NCBI GenBank assembly: GCA_963457665.1
Contig: OY735212.1
Location: forward strand, 57,449,038-57,513,037
Length of the DNA: 64,000 bases
Source: Thysanoteuthis rhombus
Lineage: Eukaryota; Mollusca; Cephalopoda; Oegopsida; Thysanoteuthidae
Direction of reading: 5' to 3'
A program made the position numbers and the translations under genes. Below, in pieces: positions 1 to 15,207 of the stretch. The notes under the pieces are model-generated. The model searched no databases. It was not told where the DNA came from and saw only the letters and a list, made by a program, of their open reading frames with translations. Position 1 is the first letter of the stretch; each line of letters begins with the position of its first letter.

Positions 1-2270
1 AATAACTGGACATCAACAACTCATAACATGGATCCCCTGATGAATCTAGAATTGTGGCCAGCAGAGAAGAAGATAATGTGATGATTTCGACAGATTCTGA
101 AGATATTGGTCCTGCAACATTCACAGTATGGAGATCTGAGGGAAGATCTTTGTCAATTGACCCTAAAAAGATGATAGTGATGATACAATTTATAAACAAA
201 AAAATGAATAGACATTTCATTTGCAAATTTTTGTATGAATAGATGCTTACAATGCATCATTCTTTCTAGATTTATTTGGTCGGCCAAAATGTTTGTTCAA
301 TTTATCAATTATAAATAAAGGACATTTTTAAAAGTTTCAATATTAACTTTATTAAATGACATATTTACTGTTCTGTTCTACTATCTTCTGCTATCTTTTA
401 AGCTACTTCATAAATCCATCCTTTCAGAACTCCTTACATTTTTGGGCCAAGAACTACTCTCTGTGCCTTTTGCAGACTTCCTGGGAACTGATCTTTTTTT
501 TATCAAAAGAATTCTGGGAAGACAAGAATAGATGTTAATCTAAAGGTACAATATCTGGTTAATATGGCAGAAGAGAGAAAATTTCCCAGCTAAGATGCAA
601 ATAATTCTGCCATGTTATAATACAATTTTACATCCTTTCTCTGAACTAATTCCTAATGTTTTTTGTTGATTGCTGCCTTAATTTGGAATAATTAAAAGCA
701 GTATTTGTCCAAATTAATTGTTTGGTTCTCTGGAAGGAGTTCATAATAGAGAAATCCTTTTCAATCTTGCTATCTACATGGTATAACCTTCTTGGGATAA
801 AGATCAGCCTTTGGTATAGTTAGCAGTAATTCATTTAGTTAGCTCTACGATCTCTTGCTTTCCTCATTGTTGCAAAGTATCTCCTTCTCGTCACCTGTCA
901 ATTTGGTTAAATGCATATGGAAATATGATCCAATAGTGTTCGGTCATTTAACTTAATGTAAAAGCCATACATCAGAGTGACTGACAAAACCAAGCTAGTG
1001 CTAATGATTTTCAATGCTTGATTTTGATATTTTTGGTATGTCGCATATTTTTTGCTTATCTTTGTATAAGATGGTAAACTATTCCAATATTTCAAAATTC
1101 TTTGGGAGAAAAAAATCAATTTGCTCTGGTGACTTATTTATTTATATATGTCTCTATGGGCCTCTCTTTTTAATATATTGTCTTATCAACATTGAAAAAT
1201 CTCATTTCAGTTCAACAACGCCTCATCACAAATCGGCTTACTATACTGTAGACTTGATAACTTGAATTCTTTAAAAGATTTACCCAGAGAGTTCTTAATA
1301 CTAACCATCTAATTCATCTTTTATGCCATTTTCTCAAAATTTATCAAAACTATTACATATTTAGACAATTTATTCCAATAGTGCATAACTCATGCTAATA
1401 AAATCCATAGATTTACTGGGGTATACTATTAGATTATTAGTTCTATTACACAGGATGTATAAGATTTTATTATAACTATTCAATATTTTTAAGGTTTCAA
1501 TCAAAATATTGAATAATCATAATAATTGTTTTTGCGATAGACCTAGCTTAAAAGTTTTCTTTCCTATCTGACTTATCAAACATAAGAATTTTTTGATTTG
1601 TAAAACCGTTTAATATCTTGAAAGTTTAAATAGATCCATGTAATTTCAGACTTGAGCCAAAATTTCTGAAATAACACGACTGATCAAAAAAAAAAATACT
1701 TCAAATAAAGAAATGTTATTTCACAAACATTGAATTTCAAGTCATTCTCATTAAAAACTATTTATGAATTTATTTTCATATAACCTTTGGCAAAAATTCT
1801 GTATTTTTTCATTCTTTTTTCAATAAGATATTTCTCTCCAAGGTTCCCAGCATGATTTTTTAATCTTATACATTTGATCTTTGTGAGTTGTTGAAATTTG
1901 AAAGTTCACACAAACAGAAGAAGAGAAATGTGCTAATGAAGATTTTTTTAAATGGTAAAACATGACTGTGCTTTCATTTCAGATTTTTAGGTGTTTTCTG
2001 TCAGGTCTTTCTTTAAATTTGTAATTTGAGATTTTATTACTCTTTCTATTTCTGTTTTTAATTGATCTGAACTTGTTATTTGTAAACATTCTTCTGGGTT
2101 TCTTTTTCAAGTTATTTATACATCATCTTTATTTATTGCTTGAATTCACTCTTTAAAATTTTATATTTTTCTAATTTTTCCTCATAGATCTCTATTTTTA
2201 ATAGCTCATATTCATGTCCATTTTTTTTCTTAATCTCTTTTCGCTTACTCTTATTTCAAGTGTGTATACA
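1..2270. other. AT-rich stretch with no recognisable feature
   Basis: Only short ORFs occur here (62 aa at 54-242, 83 aa at 1014-1265), none with a familiar motif or a good splice pair. It probably continues intron or flank of the minus-strand ADAM17-like gene. I looked for the next Cys-rich exon on the minus strand and did not find one. Confidence 0.5.
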
Positions 2271-2275
2271 TACAT

Positions 2276-2640
2276 ATCAAATCACCGTAGCTCCACAAAT
2301 AGCCCTACCAACCAACCAGCCACTTGGGCTACACTTTCTTCTCTCTCTGCTCATCTGGGCGTATTTGTCTCCTGGTACTCCAGGCCACAAGGCTACAACC
2401 TTGAATATTTGCATGAGTATACTACACACCATCTAAAAATGCTTTTAGTTTGTTTTTTCTTCAAAGGAGTACATTTTGGACTTCTATGGTCATTTTGGGC
2501 CTACAAACCCCTAAATCTTGTGTTGGTATATTTTTCTGATAATTTCTTAAAGATAATTTTTCAGATAACTAGTTCTGGTACACAAGCAGGTTATGGGATT
2601 CATTTATATGAATTGTATATATATAAATGGGTACAGATGT
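2276..2640 (+). repeat. Dispersed repeat C, copy 1
   Basis: It aligns by eye with 25088-25980. Shared blocks include the CCACAAATRGCCC start, the ctctctctgctSrtctg block, a 'cttctatggtcattttg' block and the ending around 'tctggtaca'. No coding content was recognised. The overlapping 158 aa ORF is frame chance within the repeat and the adjacent microsatellite. Confidence 0.7.
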
Positions 2641-2652
2641 ATGTTGAAATGA

Positions 2653-2686
2653 GCATACATACATACATACATACATACATACATAC

Positions 2687-2750
<64 letters not shown>
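2653..2750. repeat. Compound microsatellite (CATA)n-(TA)n
   Basis: About nine CATA units followed by about 60 bases of TA. Confidence 0.98.
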
Positions 2751-2753
<3 letters not shown>

Positions 2754-3121
2754 CTAGAGAGTATTACAGCTTTAGATACCAAACATTAAAGAACTTCTTC
2801 AAAATATACATATATGTTTATTCATATATATATTTTTATAACAAAATTTTATGTTTGGGGGCAATATGATAAATTAGTGAAGAGTATTCAATTCAATATT
2901 CAAGATAAATCCACAACATTAATCTAATATGTTACCACCTTTTAGCATTTTTCTCATTGGCTTACTTTTCAATTTCTTTCTTATTTAATGTTGGTAATTT
3001 CTGTTTTAACTTCTCAAAGTTCTCAGTCATGAAAAGCAAATGTATTATTCCTCTTAGAACTATTTAACTTACAAGTGTTCTTTGCCTGAAAGATAAAAAG
3101 TTTATCAAATATTCTGTAACA

Positions 3122-3520
3122 GGTCAGGTTAGTCACTCAAATCATCACATGACCAGGGTCTTTTAGCAGCCTGCCATGTTGGTGGTGATCAATTAAGAAA
3201 TGAGAAAAAAAAGAATGATCATTGGATAAGTTTTTTCTCTTGCCTTCTGATGGATAGTGATCACTGAAAAAGTCTGAATTAAAAAAAAAAACAAGCATAA
3301 ATTGATACCTTAATGTGTGCCCGAACCTTAAAGATCAAGTTAGTATGAACTCAAACTGTGGATTGAACCCCTTACTAAAAACCTGTTTAGAAGAGAATGA
3401 CAAAAGAATTGTTTTTTGTTGACATAGAAATTCAAATTTTCAGCCCTTAAGGTCCATTGGTGCAGCCTATACATAACCAGCCTGGGTGAAAAACTGAAGT
3501 AACTTATACTGGCAGTTTCT
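3122..3520 (+). repeat. Repeat A copy (+), near full length
   Basis: Reference description of the family in + orientation: ggttagtcactcaatagaaa, then catgtgaccaa-tcttttggcagcatg, gttgggggtgatcaattg, gatcaatgaataagttactt, gtgatcactgaaaaagtctga, atttagcataaacttacatt, cctctagctccattggtgca, a catacatagccagcc stretch, and aactgaagaaacctatgttg ending in gttgacggtttctaa. This copy carries most blocks but is degraded in the middle. The family has no open reading frame and no clear pol III boxes. Confidence 0.85.
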
Positions 3521-3837
3521 TGTGAATACTTTTCTGGCCCAGAAATAGCAGAGAAGACAAGAGATCAGAAGTTTTCCTAATCTTCTGATTGAAATGGGGA
3601 AGAGGTTTCTCAAATAAACTAGATAACCTGGGTAGGCAAAATGGAAATAAATGAATCACAGTAGCCTGCATGTGTACCAGAACTGATTATATAATTAAAA
3701 GAATAGATCTTTTATGTAAAATTATCTGAAATTATTTTTAAAAAGAACAATTATTTCTAAAATTACCGAGAGAAATAGTTCACTTATCTAAAATCATCCA
3801 AAAGTACAAGACAAGATTTGGGCACTGATCGTCCAAA

Positions 3838-4215
3838 ATGACCATACCTCATCATCAGACTTTCAGCATCCATAGACCTTCTCCAAGTTTCACCAGACCT
3901 CTCTATCATGGGCATTGCAGAGCCAGTACTTTCTGAATTCATCTAGCTTGTCACGCCATCTTACTTTCTGTCGGCCACAATCTTGTATATGATCTCTGAG
4001 GATCCACATTGTTAGTCTAATGTTCTTGCTACATGACCAATGCCATTTTGAGTTTTCCAATGGGATCTATGGTATCCTTCTATCTCTTCATGGTTTATCC
4101 TTTAATATACTGTGCGGTCTCTTTATGATGTTGAGCCTGATTCTCTTATGTGCACATTGCATATTTCTGAGATTGAGGAGTCCATCTTTTAATGAGGTTC
4201 CATGTTTCAGCTCCA
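3838..4215 (-). mobile_element. LINE 3'-end fragment (family 1)
   Basis: Read on the minus strand this is the C-terminal part and 3' UTR of an endonuclease/reverse-transcriptase LINE, ending in a CATCATCA-type tail (plus strand). Shared blocks with the better copy at 28892-29342 include catrgaccttctccaagtttc, ctatcatgggcattgcagagcc, tctgaggatccac and ccatgtttcagctccatag. It is heavily mutated, with no open frame. Confidence 0.75.
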
Positions 4216-5050
4216 TAGATAAATATTGAAAGGGAATATGGTTTTTATCCTTATTTCAGTACAAATTATGAGGGGTGGGGCTCTTGAAGAAAATGGCAGG
4301 CAGAAGTCAAAACTTGAAAAAATTGTAAGTTCATCACCAAGCAGAATCACTTATATTATGGACCCTATCTTCAGCATAATAAAAAGTCTTCAGAATACTT
4401 AAAGTTGAGTCATTTAGATCGATCAACAACATACCTATAAAAATTGAAATCTGACAATTCCTATGCTTCAAGGAATTGGTGAAGGCATGGTGAAGTGATT
4501 GTGAAGTGATTTCCATTGCTTTTATATAGTAATTTTCAATGAATACATCTTTATTAACCCTATAGCACCCAAAAATTAAGGCCCAAGAGTCACAGGTAGA
4601 TAACTCATAAATGAGATAATATATAATGAAATAAACTATTAAGTTACCTACCCTTAACCTAAGGGTCTTGAAATTCAAATCAATGTATCCATTTAACCAG
4701 GCCATTTGGCATGGTTGGTCTCAATAGGCATTAAAGAGTTTGACTTTTTTTTTCAAATAGTGGTGTCAATTTACTTATGTGTCATGTGTATGCAAAATCC
4801 CAAACAACTGAAAATGTGTTACCATGTACAGATCTGTAACTTTCTAAAAAAAATTGTTTCTTCAAAAAAACAAAACAATACTGACTGGTTGAGTTAATTA
4901 GAGTGCCTAAATCTAGAGTCATTTGCCTTGTGCATCAGAAAGAAACTCTAACATTACACAAAAGAGAAGGAGAACATTCCTAAGAGTGAAAGTGAAAAGG
5001 CAAATGACTAGATATTGAATAATTGAAGAGATTCACAATCAATGGTTCTC
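4216..5050. other. No recognisable feature (123 aa minus-strand ORF noted)
   Basis: A 123 aa open frame (4334-4705, minus) has no recognisable domain, no supporting splice sites and AT-driven composition. I do not regard it as a gene. Confidence 0.4.
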
Positions 5051-5052
5051 GA

Positions 5053-5310
5053 TCATCATCATCAGGAGCAGCCATTTAAAATCTGTTGTTGGATATTGGC
5101 CTCTCCCAAGGGTTTGCCTTTTTTTCATTTTTGAGCATTATGGTGCCAAAGCATTGTTCAGATCATCACGCCATCTTACTTTTTGTCAGCTACAATTTCA
5201 CAAGTTTGAGGGATCCATGTTGTGAATCTCATTGTCCAGTGGTTGTCTGACATCCTTACAACATGGCTTGCCTACAGCCATTTGCTAATGGTTTTTAGAA
5301 TATCTCTTAT
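5053..5310 (-). mobile_element. LINE family 1 3'-end fragment
   Basis: It starts with the GATCATCATCATCA-like tail on the plus strand and shares the gatccatgttgtgaatct and ccagtggttgtctgacat blocks with other minus copies. Degraded. Confidence 0.7.
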
Positions 5311-5397
5311 GTCTGTTTTTTTCACAAATTTTTTTCTGCGCAAATTATATGGTTCTTAGCTTGAGAGCCAGTATCTTTGTTACGATTCATGTTACAA

Positions 5398-5640
5398 TCT
5401 ACAGGACATAAAGCTGAAGAAAGTAGATCACTATATCTACCTTTCAAAATTTCTCCATAGAATTCTGGAAAGGAGAAATCAAGTGAAGGTAAGAAAGGAA
5501 TTACCTGAGGTTGGCAAGCCTTTGGCAGTGTGAGTTCAATCATCTAGATAAAGAAGATCCTATTGCTCTTTAAAGAGTATACCAGTGCATCCTCCTGATG
5601 GTCACCAACAGAGCTGAAACATGGAACTTAACCAAGACTT
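5398..5640 (+). mobile_element. LINE family 1 RT C-terminal fragment
   Basis: It contains a degraded version of the '...VYNQCILPIVTYGAETWNLTKK' coding block and the preceding 'VDHYIYL' block, in + orientation. It lies opposite and close to the 5053-5310 minus fragment, so two insertions are present. Confidence 0.65.
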
Positions 5641-5812
5641 GTTCAGTCTACTATTCAATCTATGATATGAAACAATTCTGTTTCTGAGATTCTGTTGTCC
5701 AAAATTTTACTGAGTTAGTTATAAAAGTTTACTTATAAAAAATGTGCTTTTAGTTGATTTAACAGAAATAAGATCATTTATTTTATAATCCTTACATATA
5801 TTGGAAATTTAA

Positions 5813-5873
<61 letters not shown>
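5813..5873. repeat. (TA)n microsatellite
   Basis: About 60 bases of uninterrupted TA. Confidence 0.98.
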
Positions 5874-5876
<3 letters not shown>

Positions 5877-5904
5877 CTATGTTATTGAGAAATAGATACA
5901 TGAT

Positions 5905-6010
5905 CCAAAAGAATGATTATAAATTTTGTTATATCATATTTGAACTATATTTGAAATGATCTTCTGTTATTTCAAATATCGATTCAATATGATATACCAC
6001 AATTTACCAT
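5905..6010. mobile_element. Palindromic MITE-like hairpin, copy 1
   Basis: Two arms meet around an 11-nt loop (gatcttctgtt, 5958-5968). Inner arms atatttgaaat / atttcaaatat are perfect and the outer arms are eroded. It is the same element as 6768-6923. It is too small to encode a protein and is probably a non-autonomous Tc1/mariner-type element. Confidence 0.7.
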
Positions 6011-6142
6011 CAGTCTGTTGGATCATACATCCATTTCCTAATAACATAACTGACAGCATTGAAAGAAACAAATAAATCAAATATAGACCATGAATAAATA
6101 AAATGGGAATTTGGCCCACAGTTATTTGGGCCTTTGCAATAC

Positions 6143-6228
6143 TGGCCCCTGTTAACTCAATAGTAAGAACAACGCTACTTAGAAGCAGCTACCCTATTGG
6201 TTGCAGGTTCAGTTCCTACAGCATCCCA
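6143..6228 (+). repeat. tRNA-like sequence or SINE head
   Basis: A B-box-like ggttcagttcc lies at 6206-6216, with an A-box-like taactcaatagtaag about 55 bases upstream. The sequence around it does not fold by eye into a clean acceptor stem. It is most likely a degraded tRNA-derived SINE head rather than a working tRNA. Confidence 0.35.
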
Positions 6229-6296
6229 TTTTTTTTAATTGTATATTCTATGTATGTTGTCCAGGCCAAATGATACATTCACTGTGTGATAATGGG

Positions 6297-6372
6297 AGAT
6301 CATTTTAAATATAGTTTTTATATAATATGACAATTTATAATCATATAGTACTAATGATACCCTTAACCTTTT
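6297..6372. mobile_element. MITE-like element, right half only
   Basis: It matches the right arm and outer end of the 6768-6923 hairpin (aatatagtttttatataata, caatttataatcatatagt, acccttaa). The left arm is missing. Confidence 0.6.
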
Positions 6373-6505
6373 TTTTATCTCAGTAAAATTATGTAATTAT
6401 AAAGTGAGATAACTATATAATTATCAATTAACTAATCTATTCATGAAAATACAAATATACACACACATAAATAGAACAAATGTTTGAAGTTCTGCAGGCT
6501 AAAAT

Positions 6506-6509
<4 letters not shown>

Positions 6510-6566
<57 letters not shown>
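6510..6566. repeat. (TA)n microsatellite
   Basis: TA repeat of about 56 bases with a short CA-rich tail. Confidence 0.97.
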
Positions 6567-6568
<2 letters not shown>

Positions 6569-6767
6569 CACACACATATTTCTATCCAATCCACAAAATC
6601 AGGAATCAACCCAATAATTACAGATGATGAACATTCCTGTCACTGAAGATCTAGGAGTAACTCATTAAAACTTCTGTTTTATTCTGATTACTGGCAATTC
6701 TGTTCTATCTGTGAGTTGGGGTTTTATCTTGTGAATGGATAAATTGCAACAATATTATATCTACATG

Positions 6768-6923
6768 GTAGTGGACAAGCACTTTTATCTTGTAATGATT
6801 ATGAATTGCATTGGATTATATTGAAACTATATTTGAAATGATTTTCTGTTATTTCAAATATAGTTTCAATATAATATAATACAATTTATAATCATATAGT
6901 GCTATGCAAAAGTGTTACCCTTA
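6768..6923. mobile_element. Palindromic MITE-like hairpin, best copy
   Basis: Perfect 25-bp inverted arms at 6815-6839 and 6851-6875 flank an 11-nt loop (gattttctgtt). Imperfect pairing extends outward through atgattatgaattg / caatttataatcat to about 70 bp per arm. The outer end, agtgctatgcaaaagtgtta, resembles Tc1/mariner termini. This would form a strong hairpin in single-stranded DNA or RNA. Confidence 0.8.
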
Positions 6924-7512
6924 AATTTTTAGACCTGCCACACTCTACAGTTTATGGATTAAGTTGGTTTACTTCTGCTGATTTTTCAGCGGTCAAAGTT
7001 AAAATTGAGCTACATTCAGAAGCAACATAAGAGCTATACATGCAAATCAGTATGCACAATTGTATTTCCAATGTGATTCCGATTATAACCTCAAAGTTAT
7101 GATTGATCTGTCCATGAGAAATAGATTAACACAGCTAAAAAAACAATTAAAAAGTTGCATAAAATGAGATGACTTAAAAATGAATAATACCTAACAGAAA
7201 CACTTGGGACTTTATATCTGATCACACATTAAAACAGCCTGAGTTGAGACTTTAAAAAAAATTAAAATCAGAAAAGTTGATTTATTAAAACTTAATTACC
7301 TAATGAGATAGTTTCAGGCTCCTTATTGCAAATCCATACATAAGTAAAACTGTCATTTCTCACAGGTAAATGCTAAATACTTGTATAAACATTCTTGTTC
7401 AAATTCTAATATTGGAGGAATAAACCGATTACAATTTCAGAGTAAACTAAGATGAATGTTATTATTACAATAATGATGTAATTTGATTATTATAAAGCAA
7501 ATTTTCACTTAC

Positions 7513-7648
7513 CTGCATGTGGCATGGCCAATGAAGCTACAAGATTTATCACAACAAGGATCTTGACCAATCAAACTCAGGTAACCTCCATCACATTGTT
7601 CACCTTTGTCAAGCTTACCATTTCCACATGTTTGATATTTGAGCTTTT
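7513..7648 (-). CDS. ADAM17: ADAM17-like metalloprotease exon: start of disintegrin domain
   Basis: This 136 nt exon has 2 nt, 44 codons and 2 nt. The acceptor (tttatacag) lies at 7649-7650 and the donor is gtaagt at 7512 and below. With the 1 nt left by the previous exon the split codon is Glu. Translation includes TCGNGKLDKGEQCD and then DPCCDKSC, the CGNxxxxxGEECD...CC opening of an ADAM disintegrin domain. The spacing before the CC pair fits ADAM17 (DTCCNSDC in human). It ends ...ATC plus AG at phase 2, probably a Ser codon as in the family. The following Cys-rich, membrane and tail exons were not found in 1-7512 and should lie outside the window. Intron to the previous exon is about 8.8 kb. 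Confidence 0.88.
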
Positions 7649-7939
7649 CTGTATAAAGAGTAATAAATAATAATCACTTTGCTATATAAATATCTCAAGC
7701 TACAATATTTAATATACACATTTACATATAAATACATACATAAATTTCATAAGCATCACCATTTTGGTTTGAAAAAAAAGCAGATCACTCATCCTTTAAA
7801 GAATGGAACTACAGAAGTTATCTGCCCTTCTTTCAAACAAAAATGGCAGTGCTTATGAAATGTTGTGTCTTGCAGAGATGTATTTTTTTTCTAATCAAAG
7901 AGCTCCCAATAGCATCCGCTCGTAAACAACTACACGATT

Positions 7940-8150
7940 CTTGACATCGTTTGCAATCAACACATTGTTTTGGGACCTAGAAATTTGCGTCACCTAAAAT
8001 CAGAAAGTAGAATGAGGACATTCTGGCTGATTACCTATATACAAACTGCCTGTCTCAACGGTAGGAAGAATACCCATTCATCACCTGAAGACGGCTGTAG
8101 GCTACAATGGCCAAAACATTGTGTTCAAGAAATGAACCAGGATGAGGACT
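7940..8150 (+). repeat. Dispersed repeat carrying the 'CCTGAAGACGGCTGTAGG' module
   Basis: The block cacctgaagacggctgtagg followed by ctacaatggccaaaacatt recurs in altered form at about 55795-55835 and 59120-59160 and, weakly, at 32108. It is a conserved piece of an otherwise diverged repeat. The 60 aa ORF here is not supported as a gene. Confidence 0.55.
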
Positions 8151-8504
8151 GAAGTTCAAAGAAGATTTCACATAATGATAATCCCTCATCAAAAAAATCC
8201 TAATAGACATTAACTTCCATCTGTTGCATATATTTATGAGATACATTGTATATGTTCAAATCATTTCTGGATGAGTGACTTTGTATGGAAGCATATGCAA
8301 GGTTTACAGAAAGAAGTTATGCTCACTTTATTGCTGCATTGATTGTTTGATTTCTGAAATGAATTTTTAGATTTAATAAAAGTGAACAGAGGAAGTGTTG
8401 CATTAAAGATGAGTTACAAAAGCATTATATATTTCGATTTGAAAGATGAATCATCTGAAATGTGCAGAATGGTTGATAAAATTTCTGCTCATGTTTTCGG
8501 ACGT

Positions 8505-8805
8505 ATTGCCATCATCAGCATCATCATCCTCATCATTAACCTTTTAGCGTCCATTGTTGGACATAGACCTTCCTTGGTATTTGCCAGATCTCTCTCTCAT
8601 GGGTGTTACAGCGCCAATACTTTCTGAATTCTTCTAGTGTGTCTTTCCATCTTGTATTCAGCTGGCCTCAGTTACACATGTGATCTCTGGGGATCCATGA
8701 TGTGAGTTGTGATGTCCAGCGGTTGTCTGTCATTCTTGCAACATGAACAGCCCATTGCCATTTGAGTTTTCTAATGGATTCTATGATATCTCAGACTCCA
8801 GTTAT
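8505..8805 (-). mobile_element. LINE family 1 3'-end fragment
   Basis: It begins with catcatcagcatcatcatcc (the 3' tail seen from the plus strand) and runs through gtccattgttggacatagac, tctctggggatccatgatgt, gatgtccagcggttgtct and cagcccattgccatttgag. One of the better preserved 3' UTR copies. Confidence 0.8.
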
Positions 8806-12296
<3,491 letters not shown>

Positions 12297-12297
12297 T

Positions 12298-12716
12298 GTT
12301 TGTCAAGTTTCCAAGTGGGTCAGTCTGTCTGTTTGTCTGTCTGGCTGGCCATGTATGTATATATCACCTGTACAGGCCATCCCCAATGGTGCTAAAGAGC
12401 TGATAATTCAAACATTTACTTCTTTCATGTCAAGAAAAAGAAACCTCTCCGTGAATAGGTTTTTAGTGTTTTGAGGTTCAATTTGCAATAAAAGTTTATT
12501 CTAGATTGGTTCCTCAGTTTGTGTCCAGCGGCATTCATGCTTGTTCCTGTTTCAAATCAGACCCTTTTTGGCGATCAGTGTCCAACAAAAGGCGAGAGAA
12601 ATAATTTATTAATTGATCATACTTTTTCTAATTTTTAATTGATCACCCCCAACATCGCATGCTGCCAAAAGACGTTGGTCATGTGACGTTTCTTATTGAG
12701 TGATCAACCACACCTG
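12298..12716 (-). repeat. Repeat A copy (-), near full length
   Basis: It runs from the catagg/ttcagtttt end (here degraded) through gtctgtctggctggccatg, gatcacccccaacat, catgctgccaaaagacgttg and gtcatgtgacg to the gagtgatcaaccacacctg end. Confidence 0.88.
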
Positions 12717-12717
12717 C

Positions 12718-13437
12718 TCTTTGATTTCTTTGATATTCAACTCTCTCACTTCCTTCACAGAAACAACAGCAAGTTAATCAGATTCTCCATTAATCAACTT
12801 TGCTAACCGTTATGAAAAAAGGCTAATTATTAACGAATTCCAATCATTAATTTCCAGTTTCCAAGGCAACAAAGTTGAATCTTCAGAAATAAGCAAATCA
12901 CTAATCCTGGAAAGCCATTTTCATTAACACTGTCGAATTCTTCTATTCAGTTTTAGAAAGATACAATTCACTTCCTCACTTAGACAATGATTCATTTAAC
13001 AGATTTCTGTTACTTACACTCCTTTTCAAAGTATCTAATGAAAATAAAGTCAATTTATACAATGATAACAATGTTGATAATAATAATAATGATGATAATA
13101 ATAAATAACAATAATTGTAGTATCCAAGGATGATGCCTTAGTGATGGCCTCTAACATATGTTGATCGCTTCGTATCTTGTTCTGCGATCAGATTGCATAA
13201 AGATCTACATCACGGTTGTAAATAATTCCTCCTCTCCCACAGTCTGTCTAAGCATTATAATGTGTTCAGTCTCAGTGCTTCCATTATTACCGTTGGAGGA
13301 TTGTTCCACTTGAAAAAGAATCTTCTGATATCTTTTTCACAGCTCTCTTTGTGAACATTGAACTAGTGACCTCTGAATCTGAATACTGGTAAGTCTTTTG
13401 CCATTGTCTGAAAGTTCATAATTATACTCATAAAATG
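12718..13437. other. Low-repeat segment with (AAT/GAT)n and an X-box-like site
   Basis: It contains a short trinucleotide tract at 13075-13115 and gtttccaaggcaac at about 12856-12869, one base from the RFX X-box consensus. Otherwise no gene or known repeat was seen. Confidence 0.4.
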
Positions 13438-13680
13438 TCTGGTTAGTCACTCAATAGAAATCATCATGTGACAAATGTCTTCTGGCAGCATGTTGTGTTG
13501 GGGGGGGGCTGACCACTCAAAAATTTGGGGTAAGGGGTAATCAATAAATAAGTTACTTCCCTTGCCTTTTAGTGAATTACTGAAAAATTTGAATATGAAT
13601 ACAAACTAGAGAGCAATTCAACATAAACGTACATTCTAGATTGGACCAGCTCAAAAACTGAAGAAACCTATTTTGATGCT
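13438..13680 (+). repeat. Repeat A copy (+), internally deleted
   Basis: It has the 5' part (tctggttagtcactcaatag, gcagcatgttgtgttggggg) and the 3' end (aactgaagaaacctattttg), with about 150 bases of the middle missing. Confidence 0.85.
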
Positions 13681-13797
13681 TTTTTAATTGACTGTTTCTA
13701 ATATTACCTATCTAACGCAAAGAATTTACATGTGGAAAAAAATCTGCCGAAAAGTCATTTGCATCGTGGCACACGTGCTGGTTCGCATAAAAGACAT

Positions 13798-14240
13798 AGT
13801 AAATTTAACAGCTCCTTGAAGTCATGAGAACAGCTTCCGAAAAACAAAGAGATGAAAACAATGTGCAAAAATAAAATCCAAACAAATTTGACAGAAGTAG
13901 AAATGTTGAAGGGAGATTTTCTACAACTTCAAGGGTTAATATTGTGTACCCATAACTCTACAATCATTCATAGTTGGCTGTTTGGTCTTCCATTCTATAT
14001 GCGGGCAAGGGAAAGATGTATAGGCTGCCAGTGTCTTTTCCCAACTATCACTACACAATTCAAATTCTCTGCTGCAGCCGCAGTCATCATGGTGTCCTAA
14101 CTTGAAGAGCCATGTGATGAGAAGAAGGAGATAACTTTAAGCTGTATGCTGGATGATAAGCTAGTCAAAACTCTTTGTAAGGGGATTGCAACCGGCCAAT
14201 CAACCCCATAACTAATTCCCACCAAAACTAGTTTCTCTGT
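13798..14240 (+). repeat. Diverged tandem duplication, unit 1
   Basis: It matches 14418-14915 in the same order: a cttgaagtca-gaacagcttcc start, a tgacagaagtaraaa block, a ctgccagtgtctttt / ctacctgtgtctttt block, gctgctgccac / gctgcagccgc, gaagag-ca-gtgatgagaag, and an end agtcaaaactctttgtaagg. No coding content was recognised. Confidence 0.75.
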
Positions 14241-14417
14241 TCAATGAGCAATCACATGTTTTGTTACAGGGGCTAAATGTATCACATGTAAAGCATTTTT
14301 TTTACTCTACAGAATCTGTAATCCTCTTTGAAAAAAGCTTCCAGTTTACTATTGAAGTAGTATATGTGTGATATAACCATACAGCAAACATATCCTTACA
14401 TGGCGCAAAAATTCAAA

Positions 14418-14915
14418 AATGCATTGAACAGTTTCTTGAAGTCACAAGAACAGCTTCCACAATATAAAGACAAAAACAACAAACAAAAAAGCTGGACAAA
14501 TACTTGAGAGGGAAAAAATGAGAACTTCAAATTGGACAGAAGTAAAAACGTTCAATGGAAAATTTAAAATATAAATTCCGGAATTAGCGTTATGCATCTA
14601 AAACTCTATCATGTCATTGGTCGATCAGTTTTCCTTCCCATATGATCACTCAAACAGTGTTTGATATGCTAACTTCTTTATCTTCTTCTTGCCAGACTGC
14701 TGCTGGCAAGGCAAAAATGTGGATGCTACCTGTGTCTTTTTCCGACTTCCCTAAAATTCAAATTTTCTGCTGCTGCCACTATCATGGCATCTTTGTTTGA
14801 AGAGTCAAGTAATGAGAAGAGAATGACACTTCTAAGCTGAGTCAAAACTCTTTGTAAGGGAGACTGTGATTGGCGTGTCAACCCTGTAACCAATTCTCAC
14901 TACAACTAATAGCCC
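14418..14915 (+). repeat. Diverged tandem duplication, unit 2
   Basis: Second unit of the 13798-14240 duplication, offset about 620-680 bases because of indels. The segment between the units (14241-14417) holds nothing recognisable. Confidence 0.75.
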
Positions 14916-15207
14916 CTCCCCACTTTATATGCTAACACGTGTTTCACTTTATATAAGATATTATATAAAAATTATCAATAAGAATTCAAATGGGCTGATA
15001 ATTAACTTTTTTTGAAAGGTTGATATAATTGCTAAATGATTAAGCTGGTTCTCTAGCTGTATTTTCTTTTGGACCAATACGAACAGGTGTAAGGCATCAA
15101 AGGGTGGTTAATAATCATTAAAAACAGATCAACTTGGGCTCTTTGAACAGCGTCCAACTAATTAGATAAGATTTAAGGAAGCTGAATGATGAATAAAAGA
15201 AATAGAT

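Noticed and set aside
2214..2690. 158 aa plus-strand ORF
   Set aside because: It spans repeat C and the CATA microsatellite (terminal HTYIHT repeats). A chance frame.
4334..4705. 123 aa minus-strand ORF
   Set aside because: No domain, no splice context, composition typical of AT-rich non-coding DNA.
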